From Himantopus leucocephalus (Eukaryota > Chordata > Aves > Charadriiformes > Recurvirostridae), in the NCBI GenBank assembly GCA_003993805.1, contig RSEF01000012.1, positions 8,224,265 through 8,288,264 on the forward strand: 64,000 nt of DNA, given 5' to 3'. Made by a program: the position numbers and the translations under genes. Every line of letters starts with the position of its first letter. Position 1 is the first letter of the stretch. Below, piece after piece: positions 61,551 through 64,000 of the stretch. The notes below the pieces were generated by a model. The model did no database searches. It was given only the letters and a program-made list of their open reading frames with translations, and was not told the DNA's origin.

Positions 61551-63140
61551 ATTAAAGGGAGGGCAGGGACAGGTGATGTTAGTGGGGGTCTGCTACAGGC
61601 CACCCAACCAGGAAGACCAAGTGCATGAGGCCCTCTACAGACAGATAGGGGCAGCCTCATGTTCACCAGCCCTGGTCCTCATGGGGGACTTCAACCACCC
61701 TGATATCTGTTGGAGGGACAACACAGCACGGCATAAACAATCCAGGAGGTTTCTGGAATGTGCTGATGATAACTTCCTTCTCCAAGTGATAGAGGAGCCA
61801 ATGAGGAAAGGTACCATGCTGGACCTTGTTCTCACGAATAAGGAGGGGCTGGTGGGAAACATGAAGCTCAAAGGCAGCTTTGGCTGCAGTGACCATGAGA
61901 TGGTGGAGTTCAAGATCCTTAGGGTGGTGAGGAGGGTACACAGTAAGCTTGCTACCCTGGACGTCAGGAGAGTAGACTTTAGGCTCTTCAGGGATCTGGT
62001 TGGCAGAGTACTGCCAGGATAAAGCCCTGGAGGGAAGAGTGGCCCAAGAAAGCCGGTTAATATTCGAGGATCACCTCCTCCAAGCTCAGGAGCTAGGTAT
62101 CCCAACAAAGAGGAAGTTGGGCAAAAATGGCAGGAGGCCTGCATGGATGAACAAGGAGCTCCTGGAGAAACTCTGACTAAAAAAGGAAGCCTACAGCACA
62201 TGGAAGCAAGGACGGGTAGCCTGGGAGGAATACAGAGAAGTTGTCTGAGCAGCCAGGGATTGGGTCAGGAAAGCTAAAGCTTAGATAGAGGTAATTCTGG
62301 CCAGGGACATCAAGGGCAACATGAAAAGCTTCTATAGGTATGTCAGTGATAAAAGGAAGAGTAGGGAAAATGTGGTTGCTCTCCAGAAAGAAACAGGAGA
62401 CCTGGTCACCGGGGATATGGAGAAGGCTGAGGTACTCAATGACTTTTTTGCCTCAGTCTTCACTGACAAGTGCTCCAGCCACACCACCCAAGTCACAGAA
62501 AGCAAAGGCAGGGACTGGGAGAATGAGGAACGGCCCACTGTGGGTGAAGACCAGGTTAGAGACCATCTAAGGAACCTGAAGGTGCACAAGTCCATGGGAC
62601 CTGATGAAATTAGTCTGTAGGTCCTGAGGAAATTGGTGGATGAAGTTGCTAAGTCACTAGCCATCACATTTGAGAAGTCGTGGCAGTCAGGTGAAGTTCC
62701 CGCTGACTGGAAAAGGGGGAACATAACCCCCATTTTTAAAAAGGGAAAGAAGGAAGACCTGGGGAGCTACAGACCAGTCAGTCTCACCTCTGTGCCCAGC
62801 AAGATAATGGAGCAGATCCTTCTTGAAACTCTGCTAAGGCAGACAGAAAATAAGGTGATTGGTGACAGGCAACATGGCTTTACTAAGGACAAATCGTGCC
62901 TGACAAATTTGGTGGCCTTCTACAATGGCATCACAGCATTGGTGGATAAGGGAAGACCTTAGACCAGGATCTACCTGGACTTGTGCAAAGCCTTTGACAC
63001 TGTCCCACACAACAACATCCTTGTCTCTAAATTAGAGAGACGTGAATTTGATGAATGGACCACTTGGTGAATAAGAAATTGGCTGGATGGCCATACTCAA
63101 AGGGCTGTGGTCAATGGCTCCGTGTCCAAGTGGTGACCAG
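61546..63140 (+). mobile_element. CR1 LINE 5' half (endonuclease and N-terminal half of RT)
   Basis: It starts in the ORF2 endonuclease at the GRAGTGDV region. It carries LVLMGDFNHPDICW (catalytic GDFN kept) and GCSDHEMVEF, then the linker ([30 protein letters not shown]). RT follows: [57 protein letters not shown] and motif A YLDLCKAFDTVPH. It ends at VNGSVSKW, just before the GVPQG block. Frames change between about 62022 and 62320, and in-frame stops lie at about 62618, 62961, 63067 and 63136, so it is inactive. It has neither the FADD box nor a 3' end. It is close in sequence to the fragment at 21836-23112. Confidence 0.95.
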
Positions 63141-64000
63141 TTTATGAACTAAGCTTTTAAAAGAAGTTGGGAGTAAAACATATACAAAATGCAGTCCCCT
63201 ATTTATTAAATGAAGAATTTTATGGCTATTTGTGTTACATAGTGTTGTATTATTAATATTTCAGATATTTTAATGCATCTCAGTGGAAAAAAATAGAATA
63301 GAGCATTAGTGTGGAAATAAGAAGTCATCTTTGTTTTACAGCGAACCAGTCCCAACTTCTATTATTATTCTGTGTGGGTGTGTTTTTCCCCCTGCCTTTC
63401 GCCCATCCCCCGATTGTCTTTCTTTGCATTTGTTGCATGTATCTGCCAGTTTTGGAAAGTGTCATTCTTGTCCAGCTGGCGTTGTTTGTTTCAGGGTTAC
63501 TTTTTCAGTCCTCGTGTGGGTGCTAGATAATTGAAAATTTGTGAGACTCAGCATGATATGTACGCCTCTTAGAAAGACATCCCATCATATGTAGAATTTC
63601 CATCTTTACATTCTGATGAAGACGTACTCTTAATAGTTTTCAGGACATTCTTTTATCTTTTGGAAATCCATTAGGAATGGGTGATTCAGCTTGTAGAGTT
63701 TTGTTTAGAAAATATTTCACTTAAGTTTCATTTATTTCTAATTCTGCTCCTTGTGGCTTGTGACTGTATTTCCCCAATATTCTAATACCCAAACCTGAAA
63801 TTTTATCTGCTTGGACAAATGTGCGTGGTTTAGTGTTTTCTGACCTTTGCTATCTCATTCTTTTTCTCCAGGGCTTTGGATCCTAGTGGAAGGGGTCACA
63901 GAGCACTTGTAATGTCACTTTATTTTTGTGCCAACCAGCAATCTTGCACGTTCTTCTGTTTCTGCTTTTCCCAATAGTTGTCATTAGAATTTGTATGTCT
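63141..64000 (+). other. ERC2: ERC2 intron, continuing past the window
   Basis: Unique AT-rich sequence with no exon or repeat that I can identify. Two overlapping short plus-strand frames near 63311-63534 have no recognisable features. Confidence 0.6.

Noticed and set aside
61635..62201. 188-codon minus-strand frame opposite the CR1 endonuclease
   Set aside because: It is the antisense shadow of CR1 ORF2. The sense strand carries the recognisable endonuclease motifs.
1..64000. tRNA or rRNA genes, CRISPR arrays, endogenous retrovirus or DNA transposons
   Set aside because: I saw no cloverleaf-type A/B boxes, no spaced direct-repeat array, no gag/pol/LTR structure and no transposase. All mobile sequence recognised is CR1.

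Overview
The window reads as nuclear DNA of a bird, or at least a sauropsid. It is AT-rich, gene-poor and intron-rich, with two or three CpG-rich islands. The only interspersed repeats I recognise are CR1 LINEs, which end in the avian-type ATTCTATG tail. I did not identify the species. Two protein-coding genes are supported, arranged head to head: CCDC66 on the minus strand, leaving the window at the left edge, and ERC2 on the plus strand, running out of the window at the right. This neighbour order matches what I remember of the mammalian locus.

Layout. 1-61 is CCDC66 coding exon 2 (minus). 62-1184 is its first intron. 1185-1195 is an 11-nt coding part of exon 1 that no ORF scan would reveal (ATG, three further codons, GT donor). 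This exon lies in a CpG island at about 780-1920 that must hold the CCDC66 promoter. From about 2 kb to 30 kb is intergenic, AT-rich sequence holding one minus-strand CR1 fragment (21836-23112), one plus-strand CR1 3' end with a 100-N assembly gap (25393-26010), and small tandem and inverted repeats. Two GC-rich stretches (about 30100-30529 and 31490-32639), each ending in a good plus-strand splice donor, are candidate first exons and promoters for ERC2. 30.5-48 kb would be ERC2 intron 1, with a minus-strand CR1 at 40921-41866. 47988-48790 is the first coding exon of ERC2, giving residues 1-219 of the active-zone scaffold CAST/ERC2. The rest of the window is the next intron. It contains a CR1 3' half on minus (58986-59992) and a CR1 5' half on plus (61546-63140) that break at the same point of the element.

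The two genes are not known to work together. CCDC66 is a microtubule, centriolar-satellite and cilium protein. ERC2 organises the presynaptic active zone. Their adjacency is positional.

I found no operon-like, defence-like or other clearly new biological system. The most unusual items are the split CR1 at 59-63 kb (best read as a local inversion or twin-priming product), local repeats at the 5' junctions of three CR1 copies, a 49-bp near-perfect palindrome beside a CR1 3' end, a 52-bp duplication around a single N that looks like an assembly fault, and the micro-exon start of CCDC66.
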